The notes below the pieces were generated by a model that was not told the DNA's origin, did no database searches, and was given only the letters and a program-made list of their open reading frames with translations. DNA of 64,000 nucleotides from Streptomyces althioticus (lineage in GTDB: Bacteria; Actinomycetota; Actinomycetes; Streptomycetales; Streptomycetaceae), in assembly GCA_014649355.1 (NCBI GenBank), contig BMSW01000003.1:310001-374000 (forward strand), written 5' to 3'. The translations under genes and the position numbers were made by a program. Below are positions 51,659-58,799 of the stretch, one piece after another; the stretch's first letter is position 1; every line of letters starts with the position of its first letter.

Positions 51659-52540
51659 ATGATCACGTGGATCGCGTCGTCGGCGCCGGCCGCCCTGGTG
51701 TCCGTGGTGTCCCTCGCGGCGCTGACACTCACGGGGCACGGCGGCTCGCCCCCGCTGGAGTGGGGCGACGGCCCGCTGACGGTGGACTCGCTGCCCCGGG
51801 TGACGTACGTGGCGCATCGCGGCGGGGCACGCGAGGTGCCGGAGAACAGCATGTCGGGGCTGATGGCGGCGTACCGGCGCGGTACGGCGCAGGTGCTGGA
51901 CTTCGACACCCGGGTGCTGCGGGACGGCACGCCGGTGGTCTTCCACGACGCGACCCTGAACCGTACGACCTTCCTGGGCGGGGAGGTGCGGAAGCTGGAC
52001 GCGGAGGAGTGGAAGGGGGTGCGGCTGCGCCCGCGCGACCGGCTGCCGGGGAGCTGGCGGTCGGAGCGGCCGCCGACGGTGGAGGAGGTGCTGGACCGGC
52101 TGGGCGGGCGGGTCCTGCTGATGCTGGAGCTGAAGGACCCGGCCGGTCTGGAGCGGGTGGCCGGGATGATCCGGGAGCGGGGGCTGACCCGGTCGGTGTT
52201 CGTCAACACCAACCACCCCCGGGTGGCGGCGCGGGTCCACCGGCTGGGGCTGCTGACCCAGCTGTGGCGCTCGGCCGAGCAGATGCGCACCGACCGGCCG
52301 GAGGAGTGGCGTTCCTTCGTCGACCTGCTGGACGTCGACATCCGGGCGCGGGACGGGGACGTGAAGCGGGCGGTCCGGTCGGGGGTTCCCCGGGTGTGGG
52401 CGCACACCGTCGTCACCCCGGCCCAGCGCGACCGTGCGCTGGCGCTCGGCTGCGACGGCGTCCTCACGGACGCGCCGGGGCGGCTGGCGCGGTACCGGAC
52501 GCGGGTGCCGGGTCCGGTCAGCTCGGTGACGGGGCGCTGA
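51659..52540 (+). CDS. Membrane-anchored glycerophosphodiester phosphodiesterase
   Basis: 293 residues. One N-terminal signal or anchor (WIASSAPAALVSVVSLAALT), then the GDPD barrel: AHRGGAREVPENSMSGL with catalytic His-Arg and Glu, FDTRVLRDGTPVVFHDATL with the second His, LLMLELKDP, and VWAHTVV and GCDGVLTDAPGRL at the C-terminal end. The usual E-x-D metal pair in strand 2 is here D-x-D (DFDTR). Hydrolyses lipid-derived glycerophosphodiesters or wall polymers. TACCGT 8 nt upstream of the ATG suggests leaderless transcription. Confidence 0.9.
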   Translation: MITWIASSAPAALVSVVSLAALTLTGHGGSPPLEWGDGPLTVDSLPRVTYVAHRGGAREVPENSMSGLMAAYRRGTAQVLDFDTRVLRDGTPVVFHDATLNRTTFLGGEVRKLDAEEWKGVRLRPRDRLPGSWRSERPPTVEEVLDRLGGRVLLMLELKDPAGLERVAGMIRERGLTRSVFVNTNHPRVAARVHRLGLLTQLWRSAEQMRTDRPEEWRSFVDLLDVDIRARDGDVKRAVRSGVPRVWAHTVVTPAQRDRALALGCDGVLTDAPGRLARYRTRVPGPVSSVTGR

Positions 52541-52553
52541 GGGGCGGGGCCGG

Positions 52554-53174
52554 TCAGCGGGGGGCGAGGCCGTGGAGGGCGTAGTCGACGAGGGTGTCGG
52601 TGTACTCGTAGGTGATCGGGCCGGTGTACTGGAGCCAGCGCTGGGCGAGCGGGGAGACGAAGAGTTCCAGGGCGATGCGCGGGTCGACGTCGGGGCGGAC
52701 CTCCCCGGTCTCCTGCGCGGCGCGCAGCCGGTCGACGTACAGCTGGAGCTGGGGTTCCAGGAGCTGGGCGACGAAGCGGCGGCCGAGCTCCTCGTTGACG
52801 ACGCCCTCGGCGGCCAGGGCGCGGGAGGGCGCCTCGAAGGCGGGGTTGCCCAGTTCGTCGACCGTGGCGCGCAGGACGTTCTTGAGGTCGGCGGCGAGGT
52901 CCCCGGTGTCGGGGATGGTGTACGGCTTCTGGCCGGCGGCCTCGGCGGCCTGGCCGCTCAGGTCGAGGAACGCCTCGAGCAGCACGTCCGCCTTCGACGG
53001 CCACCAGCGGTAGATCGTCTGCTTGCCGACGCCGGCGCGGGAGGCGATCCCCTCGATGGTGGTCTTCGGGTACCCCACCTCGGCGACGAGGGCGAGGGCG
53101 GCGTCGTAGATGGCGCGACGGGACCGCTCGCTGCGGCGCGAGGTGTCGGGGACGGGCGACTGATTCTTGGCCAT
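52554..53174 (-). CDS. TetR-family regulator
   Basis: 206 residues. HTH: AIYDAALALVAEVGYPKTTI, EGIASRAGVGKQTIYRWW, PSKADVLLEAF. The C-terminal domain (DLSGQAAEAAGQKPYTIP onward) resembles the TetR_C group of AcrR-like regulators. It lies divergent from the DUF6243 gene with two palindromic sites in the 121-nt gap, so it probably represses itself and perhaps DUF6243. The ligand and other targets are unknown. Confidence 0.88.
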   Translation of the reverse strand: MAKNQSPVPDTSRRSERSRRAIYDAALALVAEVGYPKTTIEGIASRAGVGKQTIYRWWPSKADVLLEAFLDLSGQAAEAAGQKPYTIPDTGDLAADLKNVLRATVDELGNPAFEAPSRALAAEGVVNEELGRRFVAQLLEPQLQLYVDRLRAAQETGEVRPDVDPRIALELFVSPLAQRWLQYTGPITYEYTDTLVDYALHGLAPR

Positions 53175-53197
53175 GGCCCGAATTTATCAGGTTGACA

Positions 53198-53256
53198 AGA
53201 CGCAGCGTCTCGCCGGACGCTGGTACGGCGAAAAGCGAGACGAACCGTCTCGTTTT
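53198..53256. promoter_or_regulatory. Two palindromic operators between tetR and the DUF6243 gene
   Basis: AGACGCAGCGTCT (53198-53210) is a perfect palindrome around A. AAAGCGAGACG-AAC-CGTCTCGTTTT (53232-53256) is an 11-bp inverted repeat with one mismatch. TTGACA at 53192-53197 is a good -35 for rightward transcription. The second site contains GAACCGTCTCGT, identical to part of the MFS-TetR operator at 27540-27551. Confidence 0.7.
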
Positions 53257-53295
53257 GTTGGCGTTGACTGGTCGACTGTCGGAAGGGAGCCCCTC

Positions 53296-53499
53296 ATGGC
53301 TCGAGGCGGAAACATGCTGGGCGTCGGTGGCGCCCGGCAGCACCTGGGTCGCAAGGCCCTGCGCGGCGGGGGCCCGGCCGGCCGCATCGGCGGCGGCACG
53401 GACCCCCAGGCCCAGAAGCGCGCGCTGCTGCGCAAGCTCCAGGAGCAGCGCGACGCGGAGAAGGAACAGAAGTCGGAGCAGAAGCAGGAGCAGGGGTGA
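53296..53499 (+). CDS. DUF6243 small basic protein
   Basis: 67 residues: MARGGNMLGVGGARQHLGRK and ALRGGGPAGRIGGG form a Gly/Arg-rich first half, then a charged helix (DPQAQKRALLRKLQEQRDAEK) and a Lys/Glu/Gln-rich tail (KEQKSEQKQEQG). Identified by the NMLGVGG signature of Streptomyces DUF6243 proteins. ATG 53296 follows GGAAGGGAG. Function unknown; the TetR next to it may control it. Confidence 0.82.
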   Translation: MARGGNMLGVGGARQHLGRKALRGGGPAGRIGGGTDPQAQKRALLRKLQEQRDAEKEQKSEQKQEQG

Positions 53500-53506
53500 C
53501 GGTGTG

Positions 53507-54508
53507 TCAGTCCCGCGCGGACGGCGGCGGCCAGGGGTCGCCCCAGTCCGTGTCGCGGGCCGCGCGGTAGAGGGCGCCGTGGCGCTTGGTGACCGTGGCG
53601 CGGTTCAGGGCCGGGTCCGTCTCGCAGAGGTCGAGGAGGACCTGGCCCTTGCGGATCTGGGGCTTGCGGACGACGCGGGCGGGGGCCGGGGTGACCGGCA
53701 GCCGGGTCGCGGCGACGTAGCTGAACTTCTCGTCCTCGTAGGCGAGGGTGCCGCCCTTGATCTGGCGGTGCAGTGAGGAGCGGCTGACCCGGGCCGAGAA
53801 GTGGCACCAGTCGGTGCCGGGCACGATCGGGCAGGACGCGCTGTGCGGGCAGGGCGCGGCCACCTGGAAGCCGGCGGTGACGAGACGGTCGCGGGCCTCG
53901 ATCATGCGGGCGTAGCCGTCGGGGGTGCCGGGCTCCACGACGACCACGGCCCGCGCGGCGCCGGCGGCCGCGTCGACGAGCGCGGCGCGGTCGGCGGAGG
54001 TGAGTTCGTTGAGCACGTAGGAGACGGTGACGAGGTCGGCCGGCTCCAGGGTGAGCGTGGATCCGATCCGGGCGCGCTCCCAGCGGGCGTCGCGCAGGGC
54101 GGGGTGACCGGCGGCCAGTTCACGGCCGAGCTCGAGCGCGGGCGCGGCCCAGTCCAGCACGGTCACCGGACGCTCCCCGTCCCAGGTCGCGCTCACCGCC
54201 CACGCCGCCGCGCCGGTCCCACCGCCCACGTCGACGTGGCTCCCGGGCGCCCACCCGGGCACGGCGTCGGCGAAGGCCCGCAGCGCCGCGTGCACCGCCT
54301 CGAAGGTGGCGGGCATCCGGTACGCGGCGTACGCGGCCACGTCGGCGCGGTCGCGCAGGATGGGGGCGTCGGTGGGGGTGGCGCCCCGGTAGTGCCCGAT
54401 CAGCCGCTCGACGGCCTGACCGGCCTGCCGCGCGGGAATCCCGTCCAGCAGCCCGCTGAGGGCGGCACGCAGGGAGTCGGCGGTGGGGAGGGAGGCGGGG
54501 GCGTTCAC
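53507..54508 (-). CDS. Rsm22-like SAM-dependent methyltransferase-fold protein
   Basis: 333 residues. Rossmann methyltransferase core with SHVDVGGGTGAAAWAVSATW (SAM motif I), VTVLDWAAPALELGRELA, and LVTVSYVLNELTSADRAALV. The Cys-rich block APCPHSASCPIVPGTDWCHF would hold an Fe-S cluster or zinc, as in mitochondrial Rsm22 and its bacterial relatives, linked to small ribosomal subunit maturation. C-terminal KPQIRKGQVLLDLCE is also typical of the family. ATG 54508 has weak purines upstream. Confidence 0.87.
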   Translation of the reverse strand: MNAPASLPTADSLRAALSGLLDGIPARQAGQAVERLIGHYRGATPTDAPILRDRADVAAYAAYRMPATFEAVHAALRAFADAVPGWAPGSHVDVGGGTGAAAWAVSATWDGERPVTVLDWAAPALELGRELAAGHPALRDARWERARIGSTLTLEPADLVTVSYVLNELTSADRAALVDAAAGAARAVVVVEPGTPDGYARMIEARDRLVTAGFQVAAPCPHSASCPIVPGTDWCHFSARVSRSSLHRQIKGGTLAYEDEKFSYVAATRLPVTPAPARVVRKPQIRKGQVLLDLCETDPALNRATVTKRHGALYRAARDTDWGDPWPPPSARD

Positions 54509-54673
54509 CCGGAAATTCTACGGCCCACTCCGGGCCCACCTGTGCCGCGCTCGGCCCCGCGGGCCGGGGGCCCGCTGGCCTCTCGTCCGTACGGACGCGA
54601 CGGAAAGCCCGGCAGCACCGCACGACACCCGGCGCACGAGTGCACCCGGCGCACATCGGTGCCCGCACCCTCA

Positions 54674-55105
54674 TCACGTCGCGCTCCGCTCCAGGGCGAG
54701 GAGCAGGTGCCCCAGATCGCGCGGCATCACGGCGATCTCGACGGCGCCCACGGAGGAGTCGCACGCGACGATCGTGCACCGGGGGTTCACCCTCAGTCCT
54801 TCGCGCCACGCAGGCGCACGTGTGCCGACCTGCCGCAACACGGCCGGTCCAGGCACCTTCGCCCCGGCCCTCGTACGCGGCTCCCAGGCGACCGTGGACG
54901 ACCCCACCGCCATCCGTCCCCGCAGCCACCGCCCCTCGCGGGCGGGGTGCCGCAGCATGCACGGCGCCTCGATCACCTCACCCCGCGCGGACCGCTCGTC
55001 GCGGCGCCGTATGCCCCGGTTCACCACCAGCCACGTCGTCAGCCCGCCGGCCGCGACGGCGCACACGCTTGTGATCACCGCGGCATTCAAGCAGCCCGGG
55101 GGCAC
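54674..55105 (-). CDS. Uncharacterised membrane-anchored protein, weakly DUF2550-like
   Basis: 143 residues. One N-terminal hydrophobic segment (AAVITSVCAVAAGGLTTWLVV), a basic stop (NRGIRRRDERS), then a beta-rich cytoplasmic domain (CMLRHPAREGRWLRGRMAVG; RCTIVACDSSVGAVEIAVMP) that recalls DUF2550. GTG 55105 has no good ribosome site; GTG 55078 (MITSVCAV) is as likely. No partner genes. Confidence 0.55.
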   Translation of the reverse strand: MPPGCLNAAVITSVCAVAAGGLTTWLVVNRGIRRRDERSARGEVIEAPCMLRHPAREGRWLRGRMAVGSSTVAWEPRTRAGAKVPGPAVLRQVGTRAPAWREGLRVNPRCTIVACDSSVGAVEIAVMPRDLGHLLLALERSAT

Positions 55106-55136
55106 CGGTGCGACGCCCGGGCGTGAGGCAGTCCCC

Positions 55137-56315
55137 TCATCTCCCCCGTACCGCCCGTGCCACCCGTGTCGCCGTCTCCGCGCGGGGTGTGCTGTCGGGT
55201 GGGGTGGGGCGGCGGGGGTGGACCGTGTTGGCGAGGAGGACGACGAAGGTGTCGGTGGCCCGGTCGAGAACCAGGGACGTGCCGGTGAAGCCGGAGTGGC
55301 CCGCCGCGCCGTGGCCCGCCAGGGCGCCCATGAAGTACGGCTGGTCGACGGCGAAACCGAGGCCAGGAGGGCGGAGCATGAGGTCCACGTGGTCCGGGCC
55401 GAGGACGCGGGCCGGGCCGTAGGAGCCGCCCGCCAGCAGGGTGCGGCAGAAGACCGCGAGATCCCCCGCCGTGGAGAAGAGGCCGGCGTGGCCGGCGACC
55501 CCGCCCAGCGCCCAGGCGTTCTCGTCGTGCACCTCGCCCCGCAGCATCCCCCGGTCCGCCTTGGCCCAGGGCCGCCGCTGGTCCTCGGTCGCCGCCGCCG
55601 ACGGGCACGGTCCGAAGCCGGTCGCGTCCATGCCGAGCGGCCGCGTGATGCCCTCGCGCACCAGGACGTCCAGGGCGCGGCCGGTGAGCCGCTCCAGGAC
55701 GTGCTGGAGCAGCAGCATGTTGAGGTCGGAGTAGCAGTACGTGCCGGGCGCGGCGACCGGCCGTTCCGCGCGCAGCAGCGCCAGGCGTTCCGCGTCGTCG
55801 GCGCAGTCGTACAGGGGGAGTTCGGGGCGGAGCCCGGAGGTGTGGGTGAGCAGGTGGCGCACGGTGACGCCGTGCCGTACGGCGGCCGTGAAGTCCGGCA
55901 GGTACGTGCCGACGCGCGCGTCGAGCCCCAGCGTGCCCCGCTCGATCTGCTGCACCGCGGCCACCGCCGTGAACAGCTTGGTGACGGAGGCCAGGTCGAA
56001 CGGGGTGTCCACGGTCGCCGGCACCCGCTGCCCGGGCGGGAGGTCGACCGGCGCGTCCGCCTGCTCGTCGTAGCGGGCGTAGCGCACCGCCCAGCCCGCC
56101 GCCTCCTCCACCGCGACCACCGGACCGCGTCCGACGACGACCACCGCGCCCGCGGCCCAGGGGCGGCTCCCCTCGGTGCGGGCGCGGACCTCCCGGACCA
56201 GACGCCGCAGTTCGGCGGCGTCCAGCCCGGCGCGTTCCGGGGTGCCCCGGCGCAGTCGCGGGGTGCTCAGACGCCCCCGCCCTTCGTGCTCGTCCCGGTC
56301 TTCCACGGGCGGCAC
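55137..56315 (-). CDS. Cytosolic serine hydrolase of the beta-lactamase/esterase fold
   Basis: Up to 392 residues. SxxK as SVTK in TPFDLASVTKLFTAVA, second motif YSD in GTYCYSDLNMLLLQHV (in place of YxN), and HSG in GAAGHSGFTGTSLVLDR. No signal peptide is seen, so it is likely an intracellular or lipid-associated esterase or peptidase, similar to EstB-type enzymes. The start is uncertain: the GTG at 56315 and the next at 56306 both lie inside the upstream MFS gene, overlapping it by about 45 nt, which points to translational coupling. Confidence 0.82.
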   Translation of the reverse strand: MPPVEDRDEHEGRGRLSTPRLRRGTPERAGLDAAELRRLVREVRARTEGSRPWAAGAVVVVGRGPVVAVEEAAGWAVRYARYDEQADAPVDLPPGQRVPATVDTPFDLASVTKLFTAVAAVQQIERGTLGLDARVGTYLPDFTAAVRHGVTVRHLLTHTSGLRPELPLYDCADDAERLALLRAERPVAAPGTYCYSDLNMLLLQHVLERLTGRALDVLVREGITRPLGMDATGFGPCPSAAATEDQRRPWAKADRGMLRGEVHDENAWALGGVAGHAGLFSTAGDLAVFCRTLLAGGSYGPARVLGPDHVDLMLRPPGLGFAVDQPYFMGALAGHGAAGHSGFTGTSLVLDRATDTFVVLLANTVHPRRPTPPDSTPRAETATRVARAVRGR

Positions 56316-57634
56316 ATTCCCAGGAAGCAGGCCGTCGCCACCAGGGCGGAGACCAGCTGGACGACGGCCATCGGGACGGCGGTGTCCTCACCGGCGATGC
56401 CGACCAGCGGGGAGGCGATCGCGCCGATGAGGAAGGACGTCGTGCCGAGCAGGGCGGACGCGGAGCCGGCCGCGTGCCGGGCCCGCATCAGCGGGAGCGT
56501 CTGCGTGTTGGGCATGACGACACCCATGGACGACATCAGCACGAACAGCGCCGCGGCGACCGGCACCAGGCCCGTCTCGCCGAACACCCCCAGCGACATC
56601 AGCAGCAGCGCCGTCGCGGCGGCGACCACCACGGCGAGTCCCGCGCCGAGCGCCTTGTCCAGCCGGACCCGCCCGACCAGGATCTTCCCGTTGACCTGCC
56701 CCATGATCATCAGGCCGATCGAGTTCAGCCCGAACAGCAGGCTGAAGGTCTGCGGGGAGGCGCCGTAGATCTCCTGCATGACGAACGGGGAGGCGGCGAC
56801 GTACGCGAAGAGGGAGGCGAAGGCGAAGCCGCCCGCGAGCATGTAGCCGGCGAAGACCCGGTCGGCGAGCAGCCGGCGCATCGGCGCGAGGGCCTCGCGG
56901 ACGTTGCCGCCGTGCCGGTCGGCGGGGTCCAGCGTCTCGGGGAGCTTCGCCCACACGAGCGCCGTCAGCAGCACGCCGAGGACCGTGAGGACGACGAAGA
57001 CGCCCCGCCAGTCCGTGAACCGCAGCACCTGACCCCCGATCAGCGGCGCCAGGATCGGCGCCATGCCGGAGATCAGCATGAGGGTCGAGAAGAAGCGGGC
57101 CAGGGCGACGCCGTCGTACAGGTCGCGGGCGACCGCCCGCGCGATGACGATGCCGGCCGCGCCCGCGAGGCCCTGCGCCAGCCGGCAGGCGACGAGGAGT
57201 TCGACGGTCGGCGCGAAGGCGCACAGCGCGGTGGCCACGACGTAGATGACGAGCCCGACGAGCAGCGGTCGGCGCCGGCCCCAGCGGTCGCTCATCGGGC
57301 CGACCACGAGCTGCCCGAGCGCCATGCCGGCCAGGCACGCGGTGAGGGTGAGCTGGACGGTCGCGGCGGGCGCGCTCAGCGACCGGGTGACCTCCGGCAG
57401 GGCCGGGAGATACATGTCCATCGCCAGCGGCGTCACGGCGGTGAGGCCGCCGAGGATGAAGGTGACGAGCAGACCGGCCCGGGACGCCCCGCCGCCGGTG
57501 CGCCGTCCCGGCGGAGCCGCCGCCGCGCCCGGAGGGGCCACCGCCTCGCCCGGAGGGGCCACCGCCTCCGCCCCCGCACCCGCACCCGTCCCGTTATGGG
57601 TCGATTTCGATATGGACGCCCCACCCTCGGGCAT
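56267..57634 (-). CDS. Bcr/CflA-type MFS multidrug exporter (12-TM)
   Basis: 455 residues from ATG 57634, which has GGGAGG 6 nt upstream; a GTG six codons earlier lacks one. The first 55 residues are a cytoplasmic tail with the repeated unit EAVAPPG, coded by a 21-bp tandem repeat. Membrane part: AMDMYLPALPEVTRSL in TM1, the loop GPMSDRWGRRRPLLVGL, SGMAPILAPLIGGQVL, and MPNTQTLPLMRARHAAGSAS in the second half, all features of Bcr/CflA. Likely efflux of a cytotoxic compound. Forms an operon with the overlapping serine hydrolase, divergent from the Gfo/Idh oxidoreductase. Confidence 0.9.
   Translation of the reverse strand: MPEGGASISKSTHNGTGAGAGAEAVAPPGEAVAPPGAAAAPPGRRTGGGASRAGLLVTFILGGLTAVTPLAMDMYLPALPEVTRSLSAPAATVQLTLTACLAGMALGQLVVGPMSDRWGRRRPLLVGLVIYVVATALCAFAPTVELLVACRLAQGLAGAAGIVIARAVARDLYDGVALARFFSTLMLISGMAPILAPLIGGQVLRFTDWRGVFVVLTVLGVLLTALVWAKLPETLDPADRHGGNVREALAPMRRLLADRVFAGYMLAGGFAFASLFAYVAASPFVMQEIYGASPQTFSLLFGLNSIGLMIMGQVNGKILVGRVRLDKALGAGLAVVVAAATALLLMSLGVFGETGLVPVAAALFVLMSSMGVVMPNTQTLPLMRARHAAGSASALLGTTSFLIGAIASPLVGIAGEDTAVPMAVVQLVSALVATACFLGMCRPWKTGTSTKGGGV
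57526..57567. repeat. 21-bp tandem repeat in the MFS gene's 5' end
   Basis: Two identical head-to-tail 21-bp copies (57526-57546, 57547-57567), starting CGCCCGGAGGGG on the plus strand, with a degenerate third copy to the left. They code the AVAPPGE-like tail of the exporter. Expansion by slippage would change the tail in steps of seven residues. Confidence 0.75.
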
Positions 57635-57711
57635 GTGCCCCTCCCTTTTCACGCCGTTGGCTCCCTATGCTCTCAGCTCGTACGGAGTGCTCGGCGTCGA
57701 CGACGATGTCA

Positions 57712-57725
57712 TGGGAGCGCTTCCA
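57712..57725. promoter_or_regulatory. CebR-like LacI-family operator upstream of the Gfo/Idh gene
   Basis: TGGGAGCGCTTCCA differs in one position from the published CebR-type palindrome TGGGAGCGCTCCCA; with flanks it reads ATGG-GAGCGCTT-CCAT. It is 49-62 nt before the oxidoreductase start and about 80 nt before the divergent MFS gene. No lacI gene is next to it. Confidence 0.6.
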
Positions 57726-57773
57726 TCGGCCATCGTCGACGATACGGCGAACGACACGATCAGGGTGGGACGG

Positions 57774-58799
57774 ATGACAGAGCAGAAGGTGCGCTGGGGG
57801 ATCCTGGCGACCGGCGGCATGGCCGCGACGTTCACGGCGGACCTGGTGGACATGCCCGACGCCGAGGTCGTCGCGGTGGCGTCCCGCTCGGTGGAGTCCG
57901 CGAAGACCTTCGCCGACCGGTTCGGCATACCGCGCGCCTACGGCGACTGGGAGGCGCTCGCGGCGGACGAAGACCTCGACGTCGTGTACGTCGCCACCCC
58001 GCACTCGGCGCACCGCGCGGCCGCCGGGATGATGCTGGAGGCCGGACAGCACGTGCTGTGCGAGAAGCCGTTCACGCTGAACTCGCGTGAGGCCGCCGAG
58101 CTGGTCGCGCTGGCGCGGGACGGCGGACGCTTCCTGATGGAGGCCATGTGGATGTACTGCCACCCCATGGTGCGCCGTCTCAAGGCGCTGGTCGCCGACG
58201 GCGCGATCGGTGAAGTGCGGCACGTGCAGGCGGACTTCGGTCTCGCCGGCCCGTTCCCGGCGACGCACCGGCTGCGTGACCCCGCGCTCGGCGGCGGCGC
58301 GCTGCTGGACCTCGGGGTGTACCCGGTGTCGTTCGCTCATCTGCTGCTCGGCGAGCCGTCGGACGTCGTCGCGCGGGCGACGCTCTCCGAGGAGGGCGTC
58401 GACCTCCAGACGGGGGCGCTGCTGTCCTGGGAGAACGGCGCCCTCGCCTCGGTGCACTGCTCCATCGTCGGCGGCACGGCCACCTCCGCCTCGGTCACCG
58501 GGTCCGAGGGGCGCATCGACATCCCGAACGGCTTCTTCTTCCCGGAGCGGTTCGTGCTGCACCGGGACGGCCGGGACGCCGAGGAGTTCGCCGCCGACCC
58601 GGCCGACGGGCCCCGGGAGAGCCTCAAGCACGAGGCGGCGGAGGTGATGCGCGCGCTGCGGGCCGGGGAGACGGAGTCACCGGTGGTCCCGCTGGACGGC
58701 ACCCTCGCCGTGATGCGGACGCTCGACGCGATCCGGGACCGCGTCGGCGTCCGCTACCCGGCCGAGGAGGCGGACGGCACGGCGGTCACGCCGGCTTGA
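57774..58799 (+). CDS. Gfo/Idh/MocA-family oxidoreductase
   Basis: 341 residues. NAD(P)-binding N-terminus RWGILATGGMAATFTADL, family marker CEKPFTLNSREAAELV, then EAMWMYCHPMVRRLKALV and the C-terminal sheet with GGGALLDLGVYPVSFAHLLL. It is closest to the dihydrodiol/D-xylose dehydrogenase-like subgroup, oxidising sugars or sugar derivatives. ATG 57774 follows GGTGGGACGG. A CebR-like operator upstream suggests control by an oligosaccharide. Overlaps the stop of the convergent phoD-like gene by 14 nt. Confidence 0.88.
   Translation: MTEQKVRWGILATGGMAATFTADLVDMPDAEVVAVASRSVESAKTFADRFGIPRAYGDWEALAADEDLDVVYVATPHSAHRAAAGMMLEAGQHVLCEKPFTLNSREAAELVALARDGGRFLMEAMWMYCHPMVRRLKALVADGAIGEVRHVQADFGLAGPFPATHRLRDPALGGGALLDLGVYPVSFAHLLLGEPSDVVARATLSEEGVDLQTGALLSWENGALASVHCSIVGGTATSASVTGSEGRIDIPNGFFFPERFVLHRDGRDAEEFAADPADGPRESLKHEAAEVMRALRAGETESPVVPLDGTLAVMRTLDAIRDRVGVRYPAEEADGTAVTPA

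Noticed and set aside
54620..54665. Short direct repeat ACCCGGCGCAC upstream of the gene at 54674
   Set aside because: Two copies 21 nt apart in a GC-rich gap; no palindrome or conserved spacing to support a function.
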